From Chitinophaga sp. HK235 (lineage in GTDB: Bacteria > Bacteroidota > Bacteroidia > Chitinophagales > Chitinophagaceae), in the NCBI RefSeq assembly GCF_018255755.1, contig NZ_CP073766.1, positions 2,666,001-2,730,000 of the forward strand: a DNA stretch of 64,000 nt, given 5' to 3'. Each line of letters begins with the position of its first letter. Within the stretch, counting starts at the first letter, position 1. The notes under the pieces are model-generated. The model had not been told where the DNA came from. It saw nothing but the letters and a program-made list of their open reading frames with translations, and did not search any database. Shown here piece after piece: positions 24,974-33,999 of the stretch. A program made the position numbers and the translations under genes.

Positions 24974-26281
24974 ATGAACAGAATGATCTATAACTTTGCG
25001 GCTGTTGGTGTTGGCCCTTTTAACCTCGGACTGGCGTGCCTTACCCATTCCATTCCTGACCTGAATGGAATATTTCTCGATAAAAGACCTGAATTTAACT
25101 GGCATCCCGGTATGCTCATGCAGGACACCACGCTGCAGGTTCCTTTCCTTGCAGACCATGTTACCATGGCAGATCCTACCAATCCCTTCAGCTTTCTCAA
25201 CTACCTGAAAGAACAGGGACGCATATACGCTTTTTACATACGGGAAAATTTCAAAATACTTAGAAATGAATACAACCAGTACTGCCAATGGGCTATCCGT
25301 AAACTACCGGAAGTCCATTTCAATACAACGGTAAAAAGAATTGATTATGATGAAACCGAAAATATTTACCTGCTGACCTGTACAACGCCCACCAGCAACA
25401 ATGTGGTGATAAAGGCCAGGAAGCTCGTACTGGGCACCGGCACTGTACCTTATGTGCCCGCCAACTGTAAAAGTTTCATGCATCAGGCAGTGCATTCCGC
25501 CAACTATCTTCCCAACAAACAGGCACTGCAATCCAAAAGATCCATCACCATTGTTGGCAGTGGACAAAGCGCAGCAGAAATTTACATGGACCTGCTGCAG
25601 GACATCGACACCTATGGTTATTCCCTGCACTGGATCACCCGCTCGCCAAGGTTCTACCCGCTGGAATACAGCAAACTCACCCTGGAGATGACTTCTCCGG
25701 AATATGTTGATTACTTCCATAGTCTTCCCCAACACAAAAGAGATCACCTGCTGCAGCATCAGAAACATCTCTACAAGGGTATCAACGATGACCTGATCGC
25801 GGCCATCTTTGATACCATCTATGCTAAAAAACTGGTATCGGATATCGATATCTCCCTGCGCACCAATGCAGACCTGCGGGAAATATCATACGATGACAAC
25901 ACTGATTCATTCAGACTTACATTTTTCCAGGAAGAAGAAGAAAAACATTATCTCCATCAGACCTCCGGACTGGTACTGGCCACAGGTTATACTTACCAGA
26001 TCCCTGATTTTATGGAGCCTGTCATGCATAAAATAAAGCTGGATGACAGCGGACGTTATGCCGTCAACAGAAACTACACGATAGACACCAACGGCCATGA
26101 AATTTTTGTTCAGAATGCTGAACTGCATACCCATGGCTTTGTAACGCCCGACCTGGGAATGGGCTGCTACCGCAACGCCTGTATTATCAGAGAGATGCTG
26201 GGCCGTGAAGTATACCCGATTGAAAAAAGGATTGCCTTCCAGCAGTTTGCGGTGAGTGCCAGAGAGGTATTTAGTTATTGA
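24974..26281 (+). CDS. diamine/lysine N-monooxygenase (SidA/IucD/PvdA/DesB family)
   Basis: 435 residues. FAD-binding GVGPFN at 12-17, the family stretch WHPGMLMQDTTLQVPFL with DPTNPFSFLNYL, the NADPH-binding GSGQSA at 195-200 and a late ATGY. These flavoenzymes N-hydroxylate the terminal amine of lysine, ornithine or their decarboxylated diamines. Since a PLP decarboxylase closes the operon, cadaverine or putrescine is the likelier substrate, as for DesB. It is the first of five co-directional genes. A 14-bp direct repeat straddles its stop codon (26268-26297). Confidence 0.92.
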   Translation: MNRMIYNFAAVGVGPFNLGLACLTHSIPDLNGIFLDKRPEFNWHPGMLMQDTTLQVPFLADHVTMADPTNPFSFLNYLKEQGRIYAFYIRENFKILRNEYNQYCQWAIRKLPEVHFNTTVKRIDYDETENIYLLTCTTPTSNNVVIKARKLVLGTGTVPYVPANCKSFMHQAVHSANYLPNKQALQSKRSITIVGSGQSAAEIYMDLLQDIDTYGYSLHWITRSPRFYPLEYSKLTLEMTSPEYVDYFHSLPQHKRDHLLQHQKHLYKGINDDLIAAIFDTIYAKKLVSDIDISLRTNADLREISYDDNTDSFRLTFFQEEEEKHYLHQTSGLVLATGYTYQIPDFMEPVMHKIKLDDSGRYAVNRNYTIDTNGHEIFVQNAELHTHGFVTPDLGMGCYRNACIIREMLGREVYPIEKRIAFQQFAVSAREVFSY

Positions 26282-26321
26282 ATTATTTAGTTATTGAGTT
26301 TGAGATTTGAACAACGTGATC

Positions 26322-26912
26322 ATGAAAAAAGCAACAGCCCCCATACACATCATGCCTGTCTATCAGGATAACAGTCATCCACTGGGGCTCGCAGAGCTGT
26401 GGCCCATGGACCTCACACACGATACGCCGGAGATCTTTCAATGGGTAACACAGCCATATGCCCGCTACTGGGGCATGACTGATAAATCATACAAACAGGT
26501 ATTAGCAGAATACACCACCATCTGCCACAACGAACATGCCGCAGCGCTGACAGGGAAGATCAATAGCAAAACAGCATTCCTCTGCGAGTACTACGATCCT
26601 GCACATGACCCTATCGGCAGTCATTACGATCCCGAGCCCGGCGATGTAGGCATGCATATCCTATTGGGCCCTCCCGAACAACGCATCCCTGGCTTCTCCT
26701 GGCAGGTATTCTCCATCGTCATGGACTTTCTGTTTGAAAATCCATATCACGACAGAGTAGTGGTAGAACCGGATATCCATAACGAAAAAATCCATCGGCT
26801 TAATAAACGCGCCGGCTTTACTTATGTAAAGGAAATACAGCTACCTCACAAAACCGCTGCCCTGGCTTTCTGTACCAGGTCGCAATACTTTCATGCAAAG
26901 AAAAACAACTGA
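26322..26912 (+). CDS. siderophore acyltransferase (IucB/DesC/MbtK-type GNAT)
   Basis: 196 residues from ATG 26322. The conserved family pattern is visible: PMDLTHDTPEIFQWV near the start, then FLCEYYDP, the GDVGMHILLGPPEQRIPGFS acyl-CoA-binding region and VVVEPDIHNEKIHRLNKRAGF. The enzyme acylates the N-hydroxy-amine made by the preceding monooxygenase; acetyl- and succinyl-CoA are both possible donors, the latter giving desferrioxamine- or bisucaberin-type units. Only 2 bp separate it from the synthetase gene. Confidence 0.88.
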   Translation: MKKATAPIHIMPVYQDNSHPLGLAELWPMDLTHDTPEIFQWVTQPYARYWGMTDKSYKQVLAEYTTICHNEHAAALTGKINSKTAFLCEYYDPAHDPIGSHYDPEPGDVGMHILLGPPEQRIPGFSWQVFSIVMDFLFENPYHDRVVVEPDIHNEKIHRLNKRAGFTYVKEIQLPHKTAALAFCTRSQYFHAKKNN

Positions 26913-26914
26913 AC

Positions 26915-28768
26915 ATGTATAACAACGAAACCATCCTTCACACCCCCGAACAGGTGATCAGCCATCTGCAGCCAGCTATCTGGGCCCGTGTCAACAGACT
27001 GCATGTCGCTAAAATCATCAGCGAGTTTTCGCATGAACTGCTGCTGCAGCCGGAATGGATCAGCGACGAACAGGAATGGTCCCATTACCAGCTGCAGGTA
27101 CCTGAATCAGCCATCACTTATTTTTTCCGGGCCAGCATACTCCACCTTCATCACTGGTCCATTGACCAGGAAAGTATCCGTAAAGTAAACAACGGCCAGG
27201 AACAGCCACTGGACAGCCTCCTGCTGATACAGGAATTCAGCAGCCTGCTGAACATCAGTCCGGAAAACCTCCCGGCCTACCTGGAAGAAATTACCAGCAC
27301 CCTTAACGGCAGCGCCTATATGATGAGCCAGTCCAGGCCCTCCATAGAAGCCCTTGTACAATCGGGTTACCAGGACTTCGAGCATGCCATGACCTCCGGC
27401 CATCCCTGCTTCGTAGCCAATAATGGCCGCATAGGCTTTGATGCCCACGACTACAGGAAATACGCGCCCGAAGCTGATCAGCCCATACAACTCATTTGGC
27501 TGGCAGGCCACAAAAGCAGAACCCTCTATAATGCCGTGGATGAGCTTCCGTACAATAAACTGATAGAAGATGAACTGGGAACAGCAGTACTGGCAGCATT
27601 CAGGAAAAAACTCACTGATAAAGGGCTTTCTGCAGATGACTATTTTTTCATCCCCGTACATCCCTGGCAGTGGTACAACAAGCTGGCCATCATCTGCGCC
27701 CCCGATCTTGCCAACCAGCATCTGGTATGCCTCGGTTACAGCCCGGATCAGTTCAATGTGCAGCAGTCCATCCGCACTTTCTATAATCTCACCCATCCGG
27801 AAAAACACTATACAAAGACAGCGCTTTCCATTCTGAATATGGGTTTTGTTCGCGGGCTCACCCCCTACTACATGGACAGCACCCCTCCTATTACCAGCTG
27901 GATACGCCAGTATGTAGGAGCAGATCCTTATCTGAAACAATGCGGCTTTCACCTGCTATGCGAAGTGGCCACCGTAGGCTACCGTAATCTGTATTACGAG
28001 CCTTTCGGCAAACAGGTGCCTTACAATAAAATGCTGGCAGGTTTGTGGAGAGAAAGTCCGGCTAAAGTACTGCAACCCGGTGAACAGCTGATGACTATGG
28101 CAGCCCTCCTGCACACTGAGTTTGACGGCAAAGCCTTGTTACCCGCACTGATAGCTGCATCCGGCCTTTCTGTACAGGCATGGCTGCAATGTTATCTGCG
28201 TGTTTATCTTACGCCCCTGCTCCACTGCTTTTATGAACACGATCTGGTGTTTATGCCGCATGGCGAAAACCTTATTCTGGTGCTGAAAAACCATATACCG
28301 GTAAAAGCCATCATGAAAGATATCACGGAAGAAATCAGCGTATTCCGTATGAATACCGATATCCCGGAGAAGGGAAGACGTATATGCGTCACCGTTCCAG
28401 AAGAGTTGAAAATACTCAGTATCCTCACGGATGTATTTGACTGTTTCTTTCGCTTCCTGAATAATATCCTGGTAACAACATGTGATTATCCGGAAGATGC
28501 GTTCTGGCAACAGGTCGCCGACTGCGTATATGCGTACCAGGCAGATCATCCGCAGCATGCAGATAAATTTGAACGATACGATATGTTTATGCCGGAATTT
28601 ATGCTTTCCTGCCTGAACCGGCTGCAGCTGCGCAATCATTATCAGATGGTAGACCTGGCCGATCCGGCTGGCAGTCTGCAACTGGCCGGCATGTTGCAGA
28701 ATCCTATCGCGCCGTTTAAACGTCCCGCTATCTCCACCGTATTAACCAACGCTCAGGGCGGGATATAA
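26915..28768 (+). CDS. IucA/IucC-family NIS siderophore synthetase (DesD-like)
   Basis: 617 residues, normal for the family. Markers are HPWQWYNKLA (ATP/substrate region), QQSIRTFYNLT (the S-RT phosphate-contacting motif), and FMPHGENLILVLKN followed by KDI near the C-terminal third. The N-terminus lacks a signal. These enzymes adenylate a carboxylate and condense it with a hydroxylamine amine without a carrier protein. Together with the decarboxylase, monooxygenase and acyltransferase it would oligomerise or macrocyclise N-hydroxy-N-succinyl-diamine. Absence of a citrate-type second synthetase argues against aerobactin. Confidence 0.92.
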   Translation: MYNNETILHTPEQVISHLQPAIWARVNRLHVAKIISEFSHELLLQPEWISDEQEWSHYQLQVPESAITYFFRASILHLHHWSIDQESIRKVNNGQEQPLDSLLLIQEFSSLLNISPENLPAYLEEITSTLNGSAYMMSQSRPSIEALVQSGYQDFEHAMTSGHPCFVANNGRIGFDAHDYRKYAPEADQPIQLIWLAGHKSRTLYNAVDELPYNKLIEDELGTAVLAAFRKKLTDKGLSADDYFFIPVHPWQWYNKLAIICAPDLANQHLVCLGYSPDQFNVQQSIRTFYNLTHPEKHYTKTALSILNMGFVRGLTPYYMDSTPPITSWIRQYVGADPYLKQCGFHLLCEVATVGYRNLYYEPFGKQVPYNKMLAGLWRESPAKVLQPGEQLMTMAALLHTEFDGKALLPALIAASGLSVQAWLQCYLRVYLTPLLHCFYEHDLVFMPHGENLILVLKNHIPVKAIMKDITEEISVFRMNTDIPEKGRRICVTVPEELKILSILTDVFDCFFRFLNNILVTTCDYPEDAFWQQVADCVYAYQADHPQHADKFERYDMFMPEFMLSCLNRLQLRNHYQMVDLADPAGSLQLAGMLQNPIAPFKRPAISTVLTNAQGGI

Positions 28769-28804
28769 CGTACTACCTCTTCTCTTAAACCATAAAACGA
28801 CGCT

Positions 28805-29749
28805 ATGACACTCCCGCTGCTACTGGGGAAAATAACGAGCACCTTCAGTTACATTGTGCTCGGACTTGTGATACTGGAATGGATAATACTCGTGGTGACC
28901 AAAAAGATGGAAAGCAACCGGGAAGGATGGGTCAATGTGCTCTCTTATGTGCTGGACAGTTTCCCTTACTTCTTCCTGGGTAAGTTCATCATTTTTGGTA
29001 CGATGATGTGGATGTATCAACACCGCCTCTTCACAGCCGGCTATGCCTGGTACGTCTGGATACTGGCTTACCTCTCGTATGATTTTATGTTCTGGCTGGT
29101 GCATTATCTGGGACATAAGGTAAGGTTCTTCTGGTGTATACACGGCGTTCACCATACCGCAGAAGAAATGAAACTGACAGTAGCCGTGCGGGGTTCTTTT
29201 CTGGGATTTCTTCATATGCCCCTCACCGTTATAGGACTACCGATATTGGGTTTTGATCCGTTTATGATTTTTATATGTGAAGCGATTGCAAGGCTCTATG
29301 GGCTGTATGAACATGTGAATGATCATTTTGATGATATAGCCGGTAAACAGCGATGGCTGGAGTTTCTTTTTATCACGCCCTCCGTACACAGAGTACATCA
29401 TGCCAAAAACCCCATCTATCTCGACAGGAACTATGGCGAAACCTTCTCCATATGGGACAGGATCTTCCGCACCTTTCAGACAGAGATAGACCAGGTTAAA
29501 CCGGTATACGGCCTGCTGAATGAACATATCAACAGCAAAAACCTCTTACAGGTACAACTACTGTTGTGGCGCGACCTCTGGACCGATATAAAACACGCCC
29601 CAGGAGTCAAAAACAAACTCCTGTACCTGATAATGCCTCCCGGCTGGAACCATACCGATGGCGGCAAAATGGCCGCCCAATACCGCGCAGAAGGCCGGAA
29701 AGCCCTGCAGGAAGAAAAGAAGAAAAAAAATAATACATATGCATACTGA
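28805..29749 (+). CDS. sterol desaturase/fatty acid hydroxylase family membrane protein
   Basis: 314 residues with three or four hydrophobic segments (about 15-32, 52-72, 80-98, 130-160). The eight-histidine di-iron pattern is complete: HYLGH (100-104), HGVHH (113-117), HVNDH (170-174), HRVHH (195-199), with NYGETFSIWDRIF after. Such enzymes hydroxylate or desaturate membrane-bound hydrocarbon chains. It is embedded in the siderophore operon, 36 bp after the synthetase, and its last 11 bp overlap the decarboxylase start. No member of the DesABCD set requires it, so it may modify a siderophore acyl tail or a membrane lipid. Its C-terminus is Lys-rich. Confidence 0.88.
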   Translation: MTLPLLLGKITSTFSYIVLGLVILEWIILVVTKKMESNREGWVNVLSYVLDSFPYFFLGKFIIFGTMMWMYQHRLFTAGYAWYVWILAYLSYDFMFWLVHYLGHKVRFFWCIHGVHHTAEEMKLTVAVRGSFLGFLHMPLTVIGLPILGFDPFMIFICEAIARLYGLYEHVNDHFDDIAGKQRWLEFLFITPSVHRVHHAKNPIYLDRNYGETFSIWDRIFRTFQTEIDQVKPVYGLLNEHINSKNLLQVQLLLWRDLWTDIKHAPGVKNKLLYLIMPPGWNHTDGGKMAAQYRAEGRKALQEEKKKKNNTYAY

Positions 29750-31259
29750 TCAGACTATTTTCGCCGCTTCCGTTCCTGCGACAAGCAGCTCCAATAAATT
29801 ACTGAAAGATATTTTTTATCAGGAAACAGGCGCCGAATACTTCCAGGCAGTGGAAAAAGCCCGTGAAAAAGTGATAGACTTCCTGTACAATACCAGACAG
29901 CCTTTTAGCGGTATTAAGCCCGCAACCATCCGGGATGCTGTATACAGCATCAACCTCGATACCCCGCTGACTGACTATGATGAGCTGCTGACAGAAGTCA
30001 ATGAAATCTTTATCAAACACGCAACAGCCTTCCATCTGCCTCAATACATTGCTCATCTCAACTGCCCGGTGGTGATCCCGGCACTGGCAGCGGAGGTGAT
30101 CATCAGTGCCATCAATTCCTCACAGGACACTTATGACCAGAGCGCCGGCGGAACGTTTATCGAGCGAAGACTCATCGACTGGACGGCCCGCGAAATAGGC
30201 TACACCAATGCCGATGGCATATTCACCTCTGGTGGCACACAATCCAATCTGATGGGACTTCTGCTGGCCCGTGATCACTTTGCCGTCAATACCCTCGGAC
30301 ATTCGATCAAAAAAGACGGACTTCCTCCACAGGCACAGCGGTTCAGGATTTTTGCTTCCGACAAAGCACATTTCAGTAACCTGAAAAATGCGGCCCTGCT
30401 GGGGTTGGGAGAACAGGCCATTGTGAAAATACAAACAGACAAACGTTTTCGCATGGATGCACAAGCCCTGAAAGCCGCCATCGAGGAACAGCTCAGTCAG
30501 GGTAACATACCCGTGGCCATTGTGGCTACCGCCGGCACTACCGATTTCGGGAACATCGATCCGCTGAAATCCATCGCTGCCATCGCTGCAGAATACCGGT
30601 TATGGATGCACGTAGATGCCGCCTACGGCTGCGGACTACTGCTCTCCAACAAACATCGCCGCCTCCTCGATGGTATAGCACTCGCAGACTCCATTACGAT
30701 AGACTACCATAAATCCTTCTTCCAACCTATCAGCAGCAGCGCCCTTCTTGTAAAAAACAAATCAACCCTCGAGCTCGTAAAACATCATGCGGATTACCTC
30801 AACCCTGAAGAACAGGATTATGACGAACTGCCTGCACAAGTCAACAAATCGATCACCCAAATCACCCGCCGCTTCGATGCGCTGAAACTCTGGTGCACCC
30901 TGCGGATCATGGGCAAACACAAACTCGGCATATATACCGATATGATGATCGATACGGCTGCCGCTACTGCAGCCCTCCTCCAACAGGACCCCGACTTTGA
31001 TCTGCTCAGTAGTTCAGATCTGGGCATACTGGTATTCCGCTTTAAACCGGGCTCCGTGAAAACAGATTTGTCGGCCCTGAACCAGGCAATTAAAAAATCA
31101 CTCTTCTTTGAAGGCAGCTTCATAGTGGCCGGTACCAAAGTAGACGGGAATTTTTATCTGAAATTCACCATCCTCAACCCTGTTACCACAGTAGCGGATA
31201 TACGTAAAATACTCGAGGCCATTAAATCCAGAGGATATAGTCTGATAGAAGGGGAATAA
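29739..31259 (+). CDS. PLP-dependent group II decarboxylase (DesA-like, lysine/ornithine/diaminobutyrate)
   Basis: 506 residues from ATG 29739, overlapping the previous gene by 11 bp. Family marks are GTFIERRLIDWTAREIGY, FTSGGTQSNLMGLLLARD, the cofactor-contacting HVDAAYGCG and the Schiff-base Lys in SITIDYHKSFFQ. It removes the alpha-carboxylate of a basic amino acid; in DesA this gives cadaverine from lysine, the first step of desferrioxamine synthesis. The exact amino acid cannot be read from the sequence. It is the last gene of the operon. Confidence 0.88.
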   Translation: MHTDQTIFAASVPATSSSNKLLKDIFYQETGAEYFQAVEKAREKVIDFLYNTRQPFSGIKPATIRDAVYSINLDTPLTDYDELLTEVNEIFIKHATAFHLPQYIAHLNCPVVIPALAAEVIISAINSSQDTYDQSAGGTFIERRLIDWTAREIGYTNADGIFTSGGTQSNLMGLLLARDHFAVNTLGHSIKKDGLPPQAQRFRIFASDKAHFSNLKNAALLGLGEQAIVKIQTDKRFRMDAQALKAAIEEQLSQGNIPVAIVATAGTTDFGNIDPLKSIAAIAAEYRLWMHVDAAYGCGLLLSNKHRRLLDGIALADSITIDYHKSFFQPISSSALLVKNKSTLELVKHHADYLNPEEQDYDELPAQVNKSITQITRRFDALKLWCTLRIMGKHKLGIYTDMMIDTAAATAALLQQDPDFDLLSSSDLGILVFRFKPGSVKTDLSALNQAIKKSLFFEGSFIVAGTKVDGNFYLKFTILNPVTTVADIRKILEAIKSRGYSLIEGE

Positions 31260-31320
31260 AGAAGAAACATTTGCCAATAGGGAACGGGGCTTTTCAAGGA
31301 CCGGTTCCCTTTTAAATTTA

Positions 31321-31352
31321 AAAGCCTCCAGGTAACTAAACCTGAAGGCTTT
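31321..31352 (-). terminator. hairpin between the siderophore operon and the convergent outer-membrane barrel gene
   Basis: AAAGCCTCCAGG/CCTGAAGGCTTT (31321-31332 and 31341-31352) with one C-A mismatch, 28 bp after the stop of the leftward barrel gene. An additional imperfect GGGAAC/GTTCCC repeat (31280-31309) could end the rightward operon. Confidence 0.65.
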
Positions 31353-31379
31353 GGCGTCATCATATCCACTAATCACACG

Positions 31380-33830
31380 CTAATGATTTCTGCCTCTGCG
31401 CAGGCCCTTCTCCCCTGTTCCTTCTTCCATCTCTTTCTCATTATCACCGCTGGAACGCAATGTTCCAAACTTCCAGCTGAAGGTCACAGAGAAAGACCGG
31501 TTGTAATACCAGGAGGTGGTGTTACTGTTAAAAGAAGGTGCTGTGGCAGTACTACGTTGCAGGAATGATTGCTGGAAAGGGTTGTTGATGCTCAGCGTGA
31601 CACCGGCTTTTTTATTCCAGAACTCCTTGCGGGCAGAAAAGCGATAGGTGTAGTTGACTGTAGTCCGCCCCTGAAGGGTAACATACCCATTGCTGTAATC
31701 TCCCGAAAGCTGCAGTGTAAAATCTTTCGGTAGCTCATAAGCACTGTTGATGCTGATTGAATAAAAGCTGGCGTCATTCCCGATGTTAAGGGCTTTGCTT
31801 TTGAACCATACATGGTAGAACTCTGCTCCTAAGGTCGTGGTCCAGCTTTTATTAAACTGCAGGCCGGTAAAGATATTACCACCCAAACGCCTGTTGGAGG
31901 CGATGTTTTGCGGCGTTGTACGGGAGATACCCAGACTGTCCACTGTTCTCAGCGATTCAATCGAGTTACTATTGGAATGGAAGTAAAGACTCGAATTCAG
32001 ATTAAAACCGGAAGGGGCCGTGTAATTGTGTACCAGTTCCAGCATCCGGTTTATTTCGGGCCTTAGCTCCGGGTTACCGAAGGTCAGGTTGCGGGGATCA
32101 CTGGCATTGACATAAGGATTAAGGTCCCAGATCCAGGGCCGGCGGATACGTTCGGTGTAACTCAGCTTCAGGTCATGGATATCGTTGAGCCTTTTGTTGA
32201 TCATGACGCTGGAAACAAGGTTATTGAACCGATTCCGGAAAGATGGTTGTGAGCCTTTAAAATCCCCACCGAGGCTGGTATGCTCGTAACGCCCTCCCAG
32301 CCTGAACTGCCAGTCCTTCCGGGTTTTGATTCTGAGGTTCAGGTAGGCCGCTGCAATATCCTGAAAATAAGACATGGCATTGGCACGGCTTGGATCTTCT
32401 ATCAGCTCTGCGCCGCCGGGGGTATCCCGGTTGTTAAAAACAGTATAGTCACTGTTGGAATTGCTTTTACTGTAGCGGCCACCCATTTCCAGCAGATGAT
32501 TACCGGCATGGTCCAGTGGCTGCACATAATCGGCCTGAAAACTGAAGTCTTTGCTATAGCTTGTATTAGGACTTATTTCCCGGAAATAGTGTCTTCCGGA
32601 AAGATCGAACTGGTCTGTCAGATAATTGGCTTGCTCATTGGCCGTGCTATACTGAGTGATCAACTGCAGTTCCTGCGCAGGACGTTTGAATTTTTTCTGG
32701 TAGTTCAATGAAAACTCCGTGTAGTTCACTTTTCCGTTCTGATCACTGTACTGGTTATACGCAGTTACTCCTTTCTTATCTGAATAAAGGCTGTTGATCT
32801 GGCTTTCAGTGGGCCAATTGACATTCCAGTAGGATACGTTGGCACCAATTTTCTGGGAAGAGTCTATGCGGTATTCCACTCCCAGTCCACCAAAACCACC
32901 TTTAGTCTTTTGTGTTTCGTCATTCCCTTGAGTGAGGTGGCCAATGGAGATCCCGTCAGACAAGGAGGTCCTATCCAGGTCAGTAACCGTCCGGGCTTTC
33001 TCCATACCACCTTCCAGGTTAAGGTTAACACTGAACTTCCCTTTGGTCATGTTCAGGTTACCGTTTACCATTTGCTCCAGGTTTCCGGCGCTCAGGTCAA
33101 TGCTGCCACCGGTACCATTCATTTTCTTTTTAGTGGTGATGTTAATCACGCCGGCAGCGCCTTCCGCTTCATATTTGGCAGAAGGGGAAGTGATCACTTC
33201 TATCGATTCTATAGAACTGGCAGGGATCATTTTCAGCGCCTCTTTCAGATTCCTGGCGAGCAGACCGGAAGGAAGTCCGTTCAACAAAATTTTAATATTT
33301 CCATTCCCCCTCAACTTTATCTCCCCTTCAGGGCTAACGGTAATCATGGGTGCTTTACGCAGCACATCTTCAGCAGAACCAGACTTGTTACCGATATCTG
33401 ATACTGCATTATAGATCAGCTTATCACCCATACTCTGGATGATGGGTTTCTTTCCATTCACCACCACTTCATTCAGTACCCCTGTCCTCGCTGCCAGATA
33501 AATCCGGCCCAGATCAGCCCGGCCGGCAACAGGAACAATTACCGAGCTATAGGTATTGTACCCGATATAGGTGATGTGCAATATCAAACCAGTCTTTTCC
33601 GGTGCTTTCAGCAAAAAACTGCCTTTGTCATCCGTTAGGGTAGATTGAATGACCTTCTTATCGGTTTGGGTGACTACTACCGTTGCAAATGGAATGGGTG
33701 CTTTTGTTAATGAGTCTGCCAAGGCGCCCTTGATGGTAATAGTTTTTGAGGTAGTCTGACCGTGGGTTAAAGTGCCGGTCAGTAGTAGCATGGTTATAAA
33801 TACGATCCTAAAGATTCTTAAATTTAACAT
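31380..33830 (-). CDS. TonB-dependent-receptor-like outer-membrane beta-barrel protein
   Basis: 816 residues. Signal peptide ending THGQ, CarboxypepD_reg-like domain (about 28-115), plug-like region (DVLRKAPMITVSPEGEIKL, ILLNGLPSGLL, GAAGVINITTKK), then a barrel with IWDLNPYVNASDP and a basic C-terminal tail (RRGRNH) after the last strand. It matches the protein at 7188 in domain order, length and signature wording. It is divergent from a LytS/LytTR two-component pair, with 169 bp between them. The substrate is unknown. Confidence 0.87.
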   Translation of the reverse strand: MLNLRIFRIVFITMLLLTGTLTHGQTTSKTITIKGALADSLTKAPIPFATVVVTQTDKKVIQSTLTDDKGSFLLKAPEKTGLILHITYIGYNTYSSVIVPVAGRADLGRIYLAARTGVLNEVVVNGKKPIIQSMGDKLIYNAVSDIGNKSGSAEDVLRKAPMITVSPEGEIKLRGNGNIKILLNGLPSGLLARNLKEALKMIPASSIESIEVITSPSAKYEAEGAAGVINITTKKKMNGTGGSIDLSAGNLEQMVNGNLNMTKGKFSVNLNLEGGMEKARTVTDLDRTSLSDGISIGHLTQGNDETQKTKGGFGGLGVEYRIDSSQKIGANVSYWNVNWPTESQINSLYSDKKGVTAYNQYSDQNGKVNYTEFSLNYQKKFKRPAQELQLITQYSTANEQANYLTDQFDLSGRHYFREISPNTSYSKDFSFQADYVQPLDHAGNHLLEMGGRYSKSNSNSDYTVFNNRDTPGGAELIEDPSRANAMSYFQDIAAAYLNLRIKTRKDWQFRLGGRYEHTSLGGDFKGSQPSFRNRFNNLVSSVMINKRLNDIHDLKLSYTERIRRPWIWDLNPYVNASDPRNLTFGNPELRPEINRMLELVHNYTAPSGFNLNSSLYFHSNSNSIESLRTVDSLGISRTTPQNIASNRRLGGNIFTGLQFNKSWTTTLGAEFYHVWFKSKALNIGNDASFYSISINSAYELPKDFTLQLSGDYSNGYVTLQGRTTVNYTYRFSARKEFWNKKAGVTLSINNPFQQSFLQRSTATAPSFNSNTTSWYYNRSFSVTFSWKFGTLRSSGDNEKEMEEGTGEKGLRRGRNH

Positions 33831-33946
33831 CTCAGCTTATAATTGATAGATAAAAAACAGCCCAAATAAAGGCCAGTATTCAGACCTGCTGAAATTTAAA
33901 TGAGCAACCGGGAGGTTTAAATGACCAACTCAGTTCATCATTAATT

Positions 33947-33978
33947 CTTGCCGGCCGGATAGAAAAATCGTTTCTTTG
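33947..33978 (+). promoter_or_regulatory. Bacteroidota-type promoter for the LytS/LytTR operon
   Basis: CTTG at 33947-33950, a 20-bp spacer and TTTCTTTG at 33971-33978 (seven of eight bases of TAnnTTTG). Transcription would start near 33985, downstream of the in-frame TTG at 33976, which supports the ATG at 34000 as the kinase start. Confidence 0.45.
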
Positions 33979-33999
33979 AAAGGTATAAATGAAAGGCTA

